Source: Anderseniella sp. (lineage in GTDB: Bacteria; Pseudomonadota; Alphaproteobacteria; Rhizobiales; Aestuariivirgaceae). Taken from it: a stretch of DNA of 64,000 nt. The stretch spans positions 496,001 through 560,000 of the forward strand of contig JANQOK010000016.1 in the NCBI GenBank assembly GCA_028289645.1. The letters run 5' to 3'. The notes under the pieces were generated by a model. That model had not been told where the DNA came from, ran no database searches, and saw nothing but the letters and a program-made list of their open reading frames with translations. Position numbers and translations under genes: made by a program. Shown piece after piece: positions 56,056 through 64,000 of the stretch. Numbering within the stretch: the first letter of the stretch is position 1; every line of letters starts with the position of its first letter.

Positions 56056-57261
56056 TCAGTCTGCGGCCCGCAGCGACTTGACCTCTTCATCAGTCGGCTG
56101 GTAATCGGCGCCGTCGGCATAGAACCAGTCGACCATGACACCGGCCCCGTCCTTGACATCGGTCTTGCCAACCCAGGCCCCCATAGTGGCCTGGTGATCC
56201 TGCGCACGGAACACGAACTTGCCGGACGGCGACATGACTTCGAGACCCTTCATGGTGTCGACCAGGGTTTCGGTGTCATAGTTTTCAGCCTTGTTGAGCA
56301 ATGCCGCCAGAGACGCGATCACATTGTATCCAACGATCGAGCCGAGCTTTGGAGGCTGACCGTACTTCTTCATGTAGGCATCGAAGAATGCCTTGTGCTC
56401 CGGCGTATCGACGGCCCCTTGCGGATATCCGGTGACAATCCAGCCCTTGGGCGCTTCGCCCTTCAGCGGCTCGAGGTATTCCGGTTCACCCGACAGCAGC
56501 GATACGACAGTGCGGTTTTCAAACGTGCCACGCAGGTTTCCCTCGCGAACGAACTGGGCAAGGTCACCGCCGAAGGTGACATTGAATATGCCGTCCGGCT
56601 TGGCAGCTTCAACGGCGCGTACAACCGGGCCAGCATCGATCTTGAACACGGTCGGCCACTGTTCCTCGACGAATTCGGCGTCCGGCACCAGCTTGGTCAG
56701 CTCTTTCTTGAATGCGGCCACTGCTTCCTTGCCATAAGCATAGTTGGGGGCAACGGTCGCCCACTTCTTGGCACCTGTCTTGGCGGCTTCCTTGGCCAGC
56801 ATTGCAGCCTGCATGGTGGTGGACGGTCGCAGCCTGAAGGTGTAGCGGTTGCCGGATTTCCAGACGATCGCGTCGGCCAGCGGCTCGGCCGCCAGGAAAA
56901 ACACCTTGTTCTGCTTGGCGAAGTCGGTGACCGCCAGGCCGATATTAGACAGGAAGGTCCCGGTCAGCAGGGTCACCTTCTCCTTGGACACCATTTCCTC
57001 GGCGATGGTGACCGCATTGCCGGGTTTGCCGCCGTCGTCACGATCAATGATTTCGAGCGGGCGTCCCTTGATGCCGCCTGCGGCGTTGACTTCTTCAAGC
57101 GCCAGCTGCCAACCCCTCTTGTAAGGGTCCAGGAAGGCCGGCAAACGTGAATAGGAATTGATCTCGCCGATGCGGATCGGTTCTGCCGCCTGGGCCGCCA
57201 TGGCGGTCAGGGCAACACCTGCAGCCAGCACGCAACCGGCCAAGTACCTCAAGATTTTCAT
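56056..57261 (-). CDS. ABC transporter substrate-binding protein (Peripla_BP_6 type)
   Basis: The protein has 401 residues. A signal peptide ends near AMAAQA. Then IRIGEINSYSRLPAFLDPY (HAAT-type start), EEVNAAGGIKGRPLEIIDRD at about 57-76 and NYAYGKEAV at about 170 follow. It is a type I periplasmic binding fold. The ligand is unknown; the operon context suggests an aromatic acid or N-heterocycle and not an amino acid. Confidence 0.88.
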   Translation of the reverse strand: MKILRYLAGCVLAAGVALTAMAAQAAEPIRIGEINSYSRLPAFLDPYKRGWQLALEEVNAAGGIKGRPLEIIDRDDGGKPGNAVTIAEEMVSKEKVTLLTGTFLSNIGLAVTDFAKQNKVFFLAAEPLADAIVWKSGNRYTFRLRPSTTMQAAMLAKEAAKTGAKKWATVAPNYAYGKEAVAAFKKELTKLVPDAEFVEEQWPTVFKIDAGPVVRAVEAAKPDGIFNVTFGGDLAQFVREGNLRGTFENRTVVSLLSGEPEYLEPLKGEAPKGWIVTGYPQGAVDTPEHKAFFDAYMKKYGQPPKLGSIVGYNVIASLAALLNKAENYDTETLVDTMKGLEVMSPSGKFVFRAQDHQATMGAWVGKTDVKDGAGVMVDWFYADGADYQPTDEEVKSLRAAD

Positions 57262-57310
57262 ACTCTCTCCCTTTCGTTTTCAACACAAAGACAACGGCGT
57301 GACTGCCGCG

Positions 57311-58366
57311 TCATCCAGTTTCTGCCTGAGCCCACCCCTCAGTCGCCGCTTCCTCTGCATGCAGCAGCTTTTCAATGCGGCTGCGATACACATTCGGACC
57401 CTTGTCGATGGCCAGCCGCACCGGGCGATGGTGTTGCGGCTTCAACTCCTCCAATTGAATGGCTTCAAGGATCTCCTTGTCCTCATTGAATGCCACGCGG
57501 AACATGGCGTCCATGGATTGAGACACGTTCTCGTCATCAATGGCAACATTTCTCAGATGCATCCAGCGATCAATCGTGTTGGTTTCGTCAACCGGTGTCA
57601 GGAAATGCAGCGCGAAAACCCGCACACCCTCGTGACGTTTGTCTTCCGGCAGGTTGAGGGCCGCGTCAGCACTGCCGAAATCGATGACGGCAATCGACGG
57701 CAGATGCAGGTAATAATAGTGCCAGCGATCGACATTGCCGGAGAAACCACCGAATTTCTGAAAGAAACCGACCGGCGGCGCATCCCGGATCCAGCGCCAG
57801 GCGACGATCACATCACCGTCCACATCGGCATGCACCGGCACGTCTTCACTGGCAGCATTGCCCAGCGTGGTCGGATGCACGAAACTCACATGGGCCGGAT
57901 CAACCAGGTTTTCGGCCACGTTGAGATAATGCGATTTGAGATGCAGGGCATCGCCCTGGTGGGCATGCCATTGCGGGTCGGCAAACTCGGGCAGGCTGAA
58001 AATGTCATCCGGGTCAGCCAACGCCGCCTCGCCCATCCAGATCCAGACGATCCGGTTTTTCTCATGCACGGGATAGGCATGCACCGACGTCTTGGGAATA
58101 TTGTCCTGGCCGGGCGCGCGGATGCAGGCACCGGCCTTGTCGAAGGTGAGGCCGTGATAGCCGCACTGGATGGCGTCGCCGGCCATCAAATGCCCCTTGG
58201 ACAACGGCAATTGGCGGTGCGGGCAGCGATCGCGCAAGGCGCACACCTTATCGTCTTCACCGCGATACATGACAATGTCATCGCCGAGAATGGTGAAGCG
58301 CCGCAGCTTGCGGTCAAATTCACTCGCCCAGCCGGCTACGTACCAGGCATTGCGAACAAACTTCAT
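57311..58366 (-). CDS. Rieske non-heme iron oxygenase, VanA-like
   Basis: 351 residues from ATG 58366. The Rieske cluster is CPHRQLPLSKGHL and CGYHGLTFDKAG at about 48-85. The mononuclear iron site is in AENLVDPAHVSFVHP at about 150-164. It resembles vanillate/phthalate-type oxygenases that hydroxylate or demethylate aromatic compounds using an external reductase, which is not in the window. It sits between the transporter genes and the PF06684 pair. Confidence 0.88.
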   Translation of the reverse strand: MKFVRNAWYVAGWASEFDRKLRRFTILGDDIVMYRGEDDKVCALRDRCPHRQLPLSKGHLMAGDAIQCGYHGLTFDKAGACIRAPGQDNIPKTSVHAYPVHEKNRIVWIWMGEAALADPDDIFSLPEFADPQWHAHQGDALHLKSHYLNVAENLVDPAHVSFVHPTTLGNAASEDVPVHADVDGDVIVAWRWIRDAPPVGFFQKFGGFSGNVDRWHYYYLHLPSIAVIDFGSADAALNLPEDKRHEGVRVFALHFLTPVDETNTIDRWMHLRNVAIDDENVSQSMDAMFRVAFNEDKEILEAIQLEELKPQHHRPVRLAIDKGPNVYRSRIEKLLHAEEAATEGWAQAETG

Positions 58367-58403
58367 ACCAACATCCTCCTTCAAATGGCTGATCCGTTCC
58401 GGA

Positions 58404-58991
58404 TCAGCGCAAACCGTCCTCGCCCTTGGCTTCGTCCGTGGTCAGCCCGCCCACCCTGGGCAGGGGGCGGCCGGAATCGGTGACCGCAACGGCCACCAGA
58501 ATTTCGTTGGCACGCGGCGCATCGTTGATGCGCACTTCCATGCCGTCGAAATGCGAGCGCACATAGGCTGCGTCCTTGTGCCCGAGCGGCACGTCGAGAA
58601 CCGTGCCCATGCCGCCGCGCTTCTTGGACGACGGCACCAGGGCCGCGCCTTTTTCCACCGCCTTGCGCAACGGCGCGCCAAGCCTGGGATGCAGAATGGC
58701 AGCCGCATGCTCCAGTTCGCCGTTCTCACCGACCAGCGCCGCCTTGCCGTAGCTTTCCGCCTCTGCCGGGGCGATGCCGAGCGCCGCAACGGCCCGTTCG
58801 CCCAGTTGTCCGCCCAGTTCCTCACCGACCTGCATCAACTGGGCGAGGTCTTCCACAAACTGGCCGGCAAAGGGATTTTCAATGACGGCCACCGCGCACG
58901 CCCGGCGCGTCGGCGGGTCGATTGTCCGGCCCTGCTCGATATGAATTTCATCAACGAACACGGCAATCTTCCTGATCTTTGCGCTGCTCAT
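58404..58991 (-). CDS. PF06684 (amino acid synthesis family) protein, copy 1
   Basis: The protein has 195 residues. Segments VIENPFAGQF, GYGKAALVGENGELEHAAA-like residues at about 80-98 and SHFDGMEVRINDAPRANEI at about 146-164 mark the family. No catalytic role is established that I know. It is paralogous to the gene just upstream, sharing ENPxAG, YGKxAxxGExGExEH, VPSxKK and RSHFD. The overlap of four bases and the same order suggest a heteromeric pair. Confidence 0.8.
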   Translation of the reverse strand: MSSAKIRKIAVFVDEIHIEQGRTIDPPTRRACAVAVIENPFAGQFVEDLAQLMQVGEELGGQLGERAVAALGIAPAEAESYGKAALVGENGELEHAAAILHPRLGAPLRKAVEKGAALVPSSKKRGGMGTVLDVPLGHKDAAYVRSHFDGMEVRINDAPRANEILVAVAVTDSGRPLPRVGGLTTDEAKGEDGLR

Positions 58992-59572
58992 CTCAGCCCA
59001 TCCTCTCCCTTGATATCGCTGGCCGGCAGGCCGCCGGCGCGGTTGTGCACCCTGGCACCCGTGGTCATCACCAGGACCACTGCCATTTCATCGGCGCGCG
59101 GTGCATCTTCGACGCCGACTTCAATGGCATCGAAGTGCGACCGCACATAGGACGCCGCCACATGGGTGACGGGCACATCAAGCCGGGTCCCCGGCCCGCC
59201 GACCTTCTTGGTCGACGGCACGATGGCGGTGGAGTTCGGAATGTTGTCGCGCATCGAATAGCCGCCCGGCGCATGCCACAGGGCACCATGCTCGATCTCC
59301 CCGGCCTCGCCGATTATGGCGCCCTTGCCATAGCCTTCGATGCCCGCCGGCTCGACTCCCATGGCGGCGATCAGATCACAGGCCATCTGCAGCCCCAAGG
59401 GTTTGAGGTCTTCCATGAACGGCTGGATGTCGTCCACGTAGCGGCCTGCATAGGGGTTTTCGATGACCTTGAGAATGTAGCCGCGCCGGTAGGGCGTCGC
59501 GGCTGTCGGGCCTCCCTCGTGGAAAACGTCTTCCACCCCGGTTACGGTCTTCCTGACTTTCACCTCAGGCAT
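58988..59572 (-). CDS. PF06684 (amino acid synthesis family) protein, copy 2
   Basis: The protein has 194 residues, homologous to copy 1 over its whole length: VIENPYAGRYVDDI, GYGKGAIIGEAGEIEHGALW, IVPSTKKVGGPGTRLDVPV and the same C-terminal KGEDGLR. Tandem duplication with divergence into two subunits is likely. It overlaps UPF0280 by eight bases. Confidence 0.8.
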   Translation of the reverse strand: MPEVKVRKTVTGVEDVFHEGGPTAATPYRRGYILKVIENPYAGRYVDDIQPFMEDLKPLGLQMACDLIAAMGVEPAGIEGYGKGAIIGEAGEIEHGALWHAPGGYSMRDNIPNSTAIVPSTKKVGGPGTRLDVPVTHVAASYVRSHFDAIEVGVEDAPRADEMAVVLVMTTGARVHNRAGGLPASDIKGEDGLR

Positions 59573-60422
59573 GCTGTCTGATCCCCGTCATTGCAGAAGC
59601 TGCCCCGGCAGGAGGTGCTTCAAGTGTCCGAATGTCATTTTTGAGCCCCAGTGTCGCTGCCGCGATCAAGTTGCGGCTTTGCAGCCGGCCGGCAAACTCC
59701 AGCCCCCGTGACAGCGCCCTATCGACCTCCGCGTCCGTCAGTTCCGCCACCTCGACCGTGACCCGGCGCTGGCCCAGGTCACTGTCGGGATAAAGCGCGG
59801 CTGCCGGCGCCCGGCGAACCTTAATGGAGCGCGGCAGATCGACCTCATTGGCGATCAGTGTCGCGGCAATGTCGGCCTGGGCCGCAGTGCCGGCCAGCAC
59901 CGTCACGCTGTCGGCGATGCCGAACGAGAAACTGCGCCCGCGCCAGCCTGAGGTCGCGATGCCGCGCACCGGATCGGTCGAACTCACCGCAACCGGCCCG
60001 TTTGCAGATGCGATCGAGAACGTCTCCCCGTCAGCCAGGTGCAACGCGATGTCGCCGCCATTGTTGACGTAGGCACGCGGCAGTTCAGCTGCCGCGCACA
60101 TGGCTGCAAGCATCTCGTCGGCGACGCTGCCGGCCACCGCCGACATTGGAGTGACCTTCAGTTTCCAGAACGGCCGCACGACAGCAACCATGCGCTGTGC
60201 AATCGGACCGGCAACCGCAAGGCCCGCTTCCGGCACCTGTGTCCGCAGCGTCACCAGTTCCTGTGCAAGGCGGTCGAGCACGGTGGCAAAACGGGTCCGC
60301 GCGGCGCGATAGGCCGTGGCGACCTGGTCTGCGGGGCCATCCGCCTGGATGATCAGGTCGATGGGACCGTGCTGCAGGTGCAGGCGCTTTCCGTCCGGCA
60401 GCATGGCAGCCTGAATGCTCAT
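59565..60422 (-). CDS. UPF0280 family protein (ApbE superfamily)
   Basis: 285 residues from ATG 60422. The family core is visible at about 85-105 (VVRPFWKLKVTPMSAVAGSV), AYVNNGGDIALHL at about 122, and ATSGWRGRSFSFGIADSVTV at about 150. It is related to flavin transferase ApbE in sequence superfamily, function unproven. In this operon a role in maturing the flavin/Fe-S reductase next door is an attractive guess. Confidence 0.82.
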   Translation of the reverse strand: MSIQAAMLPDGKRLHLQHGPIDLIIQADGPADQVATAYRAARTRFATVLDRLAQELVTLRTQVPEAGLAVAGPIAQRMVAVVRPFWKLKVTPMSAVAGSVADEMLAAMCAAAELPRAYVNNGGDIALHLADGETFSIASANGPVAVSSTDPVRGIATSGWRGRSFSFGIADSVTVLAGTAAQADIAATLIANEVDLPRSIKVRRAPAAALYPDSDLGQRRVTVEVAELTDAEVDRALSRGLEFAGRLQSRNLIAAATLGLKNDIRTLEAPPAGAASAMTGIRQHA

Positions 60423-61942
60423 GACTTGCCTGCCTTCCTGGACCAGCCGAACTGAGCGGGTTCCGTCGGCCACGGCACACCGGACTTGGAGCCGGTGCTG
60501 GTCTGGCCGGCCAACACATGATCGCTCTGCATGGCCTTGGTGCCCTTGCGCGCCTCATCCAGCGGCATGACATGCTTCATGTGGCCGCCGAGCGCTTCAT
60601 AGTCTTCGCGGCGCATGGTGAATTCGATGGGCGCGACCAGCGCCGGCGTGGGCACATAGCCGAAGGCGTTGTCCGGCAGCAGGGTGACATCCGACATGAT
60701 GGTGATACCACCGCCGGGCCAGACATAGGCCGGCGCGCCGCCGCAGGTGATGCGGGTCAGCGCGTCCTTGACCGAGCGGGTCAGCTTGACCGGGTTCTCG
60801 GTTACGCCGGCCCTGAGCGAACCGCCGGCCCCGCCCATGAACAGGACCGTGCACAGGGCAGGTTCACAGTTCTCCTCGATCAGGCCGACGGACTTCAACA
60901 GGCGTTCGGGCATGTCGTGCACCACCGGTTTGAGGTCGTCGTCCAGCTCGTAGTAGGCGAACTGTTCGCCGGTGGTCGACACCATCAGCAGGGACTGGCC
61001 GGATTTGGCAAACTTGGGATTGAAATCGCCCAGTATGGTCAACGGGTCGTCGATATCGGTGCCGCCCCAGCCGGTGCCGGGGTCGGCGACCTGAAAGTAG
61101 CGTCCCGGCGTCGAGCGCCGGCCCTTGATCTTGATGCCGGTCGGCTGCCAGTCGAGAACCTTGCCTGCCTGGTGTTCGGAGATGACGCCGGTGATATGGT
61201 CATCAACCACAACCACCTCGTCGACCAGGCCATGCCACTGCGAGGCAAACATACCGACGGTGGCGGAACCGCACCCGACCCGCATGCGCTCTTCCCTGAC
61301 ACCGTTCACTATCGGCGCGGCACCGGCCTCGATGACAATCGTCGAACCATCATCGATGCTGGCTTCCACCGCCTTGCCGTTGCACAGGTCGAGCAGTGCC
61401 TGACAGGTGACGCGGCCTTCTTTCTTGCCGCCACCGGTCAGATGGTGCACGCCGCCCAGCGACAGCATCTGCGAGCCGTATTCAGCGGTGGTGACGTGAC
61501 CGACCGGTTCGTCATTGACGCGCACCAGGCTGCGCTCGGGACCGAGATGGCGGTCGGTATCGATCTTCACCTTGACGCCGCAGTAGGAAAAGATGCCTTC
61601 GGTGACCACGGTGATCATGTCGACACCGTCAACCTCGCGCGACACGATGAACGGGGCGGGCTTGTAATCGGGATAGGTGGTGCCGGCGCCGATGGCGGTG
61701 ACGAAACTGTCATCTGGATTGATGATCTCACCGTCCCAGTCGGGACCCTTGTCGAGGAACGGCACGATGTCACCGCCCGCCTCGATGGTCTTGTCGATGA
61801 TCACCAGCGGGTCAACCCGCACCAGATTGCCGTCTTCATTGGCATAGCGATCGCAGGCGCCGGAGCGGCCCGGCGCGATGTAGCACATGACCGGACAGGC
61901 GTCACAGCGGATCTTATCGCCCTGTCTTGCCGGTTCAGCCAT
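60419..61942 (-). CDS. 6-hydroxynicotinate-reductase-like protein
   Basis: The protein has 507 residues. An N-terminal CDACPVMC and later GACDRYA suggest an Fe-S cluster, with a long ferredoxin-dependent reductase-like body. It matches my memory of the Hnr family, which reduces 6-hydroxynicotinate to 6-oxo-tetrahydronicotinate in nicotinate breakdown. In a hydroxylase-then-reductase order with the gene upstream, this would act on a hydroxylated N-ring. The exact substrate is not decided by sequence. Confidence 0.75.
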   Translation of the reverse strand: MAEPARQGDKIRCDACPVMCYIAPGRSGACDRYANEDGNLVRVDPLVIIDKTIEAGGDIVPFLDKGPDWDGEIINPDDSFVTAIGAGTTYPDYKPAPFIVSREVDGVDMITVVTEGIFSYCGVKVKIDTDRHLGPERSLVRVNDEPVGHVTTAEYGSQMLSLGGVHHLTGGGKKEGRVTCQALLDLCNGKAVEASIDDGSTIVIEAGAAPIVNGVREERMRVGCGSATVGMFASQWHGLVDEVVVVDDHITGVISEHQAGKVLDWQPTGIKIKGRRSTPGRYFQVADPGTGWGGTDIDDPLTILGDFNPKFAKSGQSLLMVSTTGEQFAYYELDDDLKPVVHDMPERLLKSVGLIEENCEPALCTVLFMGGAGGSLRAGVTENPVKLTRSVKDALTRITCGGAPAYVWPGGGITIMSDVTLLPDNAFGYVPTPALVAPIEFTMRREDYEALGGHMKHVMPLDEARKGTKAMQSDHVLAGQTSTGSKSGVPWPTEPAQFGWSRKAGKS

Positions 61943-64000
61943 TGCCGGACACCTCCTTGATGGCGGCCATCACCTTGTCCGGGGTGGCCGGCAGATGCCG
62001 GACACAGGCGCCGGTGGCATCGCGGATGGCATTCAGGATCGACGGCGCCGTAGGGATCAGCACATGTTCGCCCAGGCCTTTTGCGCCATAGGGTCCGTGC
62101 GGATCGGGCACTTCGACAATGATCGAGTTCACTTCGGGCATGTCACCGATAGTGGGGATCAGGTAGTCGTGCAGGTTCTCGGTGCGGCCGGGCTGGAAAT
62201 CTTCCATCAGCGCCATGCCGATGCCCTGTGCGACGCCGCCTTCGATCTGGCCTTCCACCAGCAGCGGGTTGATCGCCCTGCCGACATCGTGGGCGGCGGT
62301 CAGACGGTCCAGCGTGACGGTTCCAAGCCGGGTGTCGACGGTCAGTTCCATCATCTGGGCACCATAGCCGAACACGGCATAGGGCGAGCCCTGACCGTTT
62401 TCATCCAGTGGCGTAGTAGGCGGATCATAGGTTTCTTCCGCCCTGAAAACATAGCCTTCGCTGTCGGGCGCCAATACCGCTAGGTCGATGCGGCGCTCGC
62501 CGGCACCTTCAGTGATGACCAGAGCCTGGCCATCGATCCTGATCACCGCATCACCGGTTACGTTGGCGTGCCGCAGTATGCTGGCGCGTAGTGCCTCGCC
62601 GGACAATCTGGTGGCATTGCCGGATACGAATGTCTGGCGCGAGGCGGACGTTTTGCCGGCATCGGGTGTGATCGCCGTGTCTGCCGACTGCAGCGAGATG
62701 GCATCTACCGGCACGCCCAGCGAGTCGGCGGCAATCTGCACCATGACCGTGCTCGCGCCCTGACCGATGTCGACCGCACCCTGGTGCAGGACAATGCGTC
62801 CGTCACCGGTTACGCCGATCTTCATGGTCGAAGGATTGGGCAGCGAGGTGTTGCCGCAGCCATACCAGCAGGTTCCCAGTCCGACGCCTTTGCGCAGGTG
62901 TGATCTGCCGGCATTGAAGTCAGCGGCACTTTTGCGGGCCTTTCTCCATGGCGCCCGCAGTGCTTCAAGGCACGCCGTGATGCCGACCCCGGATTGAAAC
63001 ACCTGTCCGGTGGCTGTCGGCAATCCGTCGGCCAGGGCGTTGATGAGCCGGAACTCCAGCCGGTCAATGCCGGCGGCGTCGGCCAGTTCATCGAACACGC
63101 ACTCCTGGGCAATGGCCGACTGCGGCACGCCGAAACCGCGAAAGGCGCCAGACGGCGGGCAATGGGTGTGGACCGCGATGGAATGAGCCCGGTAACTGGC
63201 AATGTGAAACGGGCCGGAGGCATGCACCGGCACGCGATTGGCAACGGTCGGACCCCAGCTTGCATAAGCGCCGGTATTGAAATGCCCCTTGAAATCGAAG
63301 CCAGTGATGCGGCCTTCGCTGTCACAGCCTGCCTTGAGCGTGATCTGGCTGGGATGGCGCTTGGTCGAAGAGCGCATGGATTCCTGGCGCGTGTAGACAA
63401 TGCCGCACGGCCGGTCCAGCTTCCAGGCGGCAAGTGCAATGAACGGCTGCATGGAAATGTCCAGCTTCGAGCCGAAGCCGCCACCACAGGCGGTCGGCAC
63501 AATGCGCACCTGGCCCACGTCCAGATCCATGATTGCCGCCATGGCATCCCGGTCCATGTGCGGCGCCTGGGTGGAGGCGTGAATAGTGACGGTGTCGCCG
63601 TCCCGCACCGCCCAACCGGATTCCGGCTCGATATAGGCATGCTCGATAAACGGCGTTGAAAATTGTCGCTCAACAATGTGAGTGGATTTTTTCAGGCCCG
63701 CGGACACATCGCCCTTCTGGACCAGGCCCTCCACCATGACATTTCCGGGCCGGGTTTCATGCAGGCGCGGCGCATCGGCGGCCATGGCGTCGTCACACAC
63801 GAGCACATGCGGCAGTTCGGTCCAGGAGACAGGAAAGTCCTCTGACTTCAGATCTGCGATGGCATCTGCCTCGCCAACGACCATGGCGACGGCTTCACCG
63901 CGATGGCGGGCTTCTGTTTCGGCGAACACCGGCTGGTCGGCAAACTGCGGAATGACACCGTGCCGGTTCACACCGGGAATGTCGGCAGCTGTCATCACGG
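61935..64000 (-). CDS. Xanthine dehydrogenase-family molybdopterin subunit, partial at right edge
   Basis: About 688 residues are visible to the window edge. The frame is open beyond 64000, and TAADIPGVN at the edge is internal to the family, so the N-terminus is outside. Molybdenum-domain motifs are ACGGGFGSKLD, GAFRGFGVPQS, GQGASTVMVQIAAD and the catalytic-Glu loop GAKGLGEHV near the C-terminus. It hydroxylates a heteroaromatic ring with water. The small Fe-S and FAD subunits should lie outside the window. It overlaps the Hnr-like gene by eight bases. Confidence 0.88.
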   Translation of the reverse strand, partial: VMTAADIPGVNRHGVIPQFADQPVFAETEARHRGEAVAMVVGEADAIADLKSEDFPVSWTELPHVLVCDDAMAADAPRLHETRPGNVMVEGLVQKGDVSAGLKKSTHIVERQFSTPFIEHAYIEPESGWAVRDGDTVTIHASTQAPHMDRDAMAAIMDLDVGQVRIVPTACGGGFGSKLDISMQPFIALAAWKLDRPCGIVYTRQESMRSSTKRHPSQITLKAGCDSEGRITGFDFKGHFNTGAYASWGPTVANRVPVHASGPFHIASYRAHSIAVHTHCPPSGAFRGFGVPQSAIAQECVFDELADAAGIDRLEFRLINALADGLPTATGQVFQSGVGITACLEALRAPWRKARKSAADFNAGRSHLRKGVGLGTCWYGCGNTSLPNPSTMKIGVTGDGRIVLHQGAVDIGQGASTVMVQIAADSLGVPVDAISLQSADTAITPDAGKTSASRQTFVSGNATRLSGEALRASILRHANVTGDAVIRIDGQALVITEGAGERRIDLAVLAPDSEGYVFRAEETYDPPTTPLDENGQGSPYAVFGYGAQMMELTVDTRLGTVTLDRLTAAHDVGRAINPLLVEGQIEGGVAQGIGMALMEDFQPGRTENLHDYLIPTIGDMPEVNSIIVEVPDPHGPYGAKGLGEHVLIPTAPSILNAIRDATGACVRHLPATPDKVMAAIKEVSGNG

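Noticed and set aside
56011-57150. 379-residue plus-strand ORF
   Set aside because: Antisense of the substrate-binding protein gene, with no domain.
60518-61960. 480-residue plus-strand ORF
   Set aside because: Antisense of the Hnr-like gene.

Overview
The window looks like part of an alphaproteobacterial chromosome. Most of it is GC-rich and densely coded, with ATGA-type start/stop overlaps, and it carries a large cobalamin cluster of the CobW-CobN-CobO-CobQ type, a Cpa/Tad pilus fragment and an ABC-linked catabolic operon. A hydrogenobyrinate-type B12 locus, CbtAB with a cobalamin riboswitch, and a decayed bacteriochlorophyll gene (bciA) suggest a Rhizobiales/Rhodobacterales-like organism with a photosynthetic ancestor. 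The genus cannot be named from the sequence alone.

Layout. (1) 1-7.1 kb is a visibly AT-richer accessory region. It holds a partial M15-like peptidase running off the left edge, a lipoprotein, a papain-like peptidase/hydrolase gene broken by frameshifts and a stop, a coiled-coil membrane protein, and a remnant of bciA (8-vinyl reductase of chlorophyll synthesis). (2) 7.3-12.0 kb holds a YcaO gene overlapping a TfuA gene, then a gluzincin-like metallopeptidase, then a 207-residue protein ending in five perfect YSGGKA repeats. This is the best candidate for an undescribed system: a possible multi-core, thioamide-type RiPP locus. (3) 12.0-23.6 kb is mixed housekeeping: GNATs, a class III cyclase-TolB-TPR protein, Ogt, a tungstate ABC transporter (TupABC) with a facing HTH-binding-protein regulator, an ArsR/SRPBCC/YCII operon with a clear operator, and DM13, ECF sigma and anti-sigma genes.

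(4) 23.9-47.3 kb is cobalamin synthesis: CbiX with an Fe-S motif and His-rich tail, CobH, CobL, CobI, a CbiG-CobJ fusion, CobM, CobB, CobA, CbtBA, CbiD, CobK, CobW, CobN, CobO, CobQ, CbiB and CobP. There are two cobalamin riboswitches, two DUF1636 thioredoxin-like ferredoxins and several His-rich metal-handling proteins. The gene set mixes signatures of the early-cobalt route (CbiX, CbiD, CbiG) and the late-cobalt route (CobN). CobG/CobZ, CobF, CobS/T, CobC/D and CobV are not in the window.

(5) 47.5-51.8 kb is a small Cpa/Tad pilus module (TPR lipoprotein, CpaB, CpaC secretin, small lipoprotein). (6) 51.9-64 kb has a creatininase-family amidohydrolase facing a minus-strand operon. In transcription order the operon holds a molybdopterin hydroxylase subunit (partial at the right edge), a 6-hydroxynicotinate-reductase-like protein, a UPF0280 protein, two PF06684 paralogues, a Rieske oxygenase, a periplasmic binding protein, a fused LivH-LivM permease, LivG and LivF. 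It reads as uptake plus oxidation/reduction of an unknown N-heteroaromatic or related compound.
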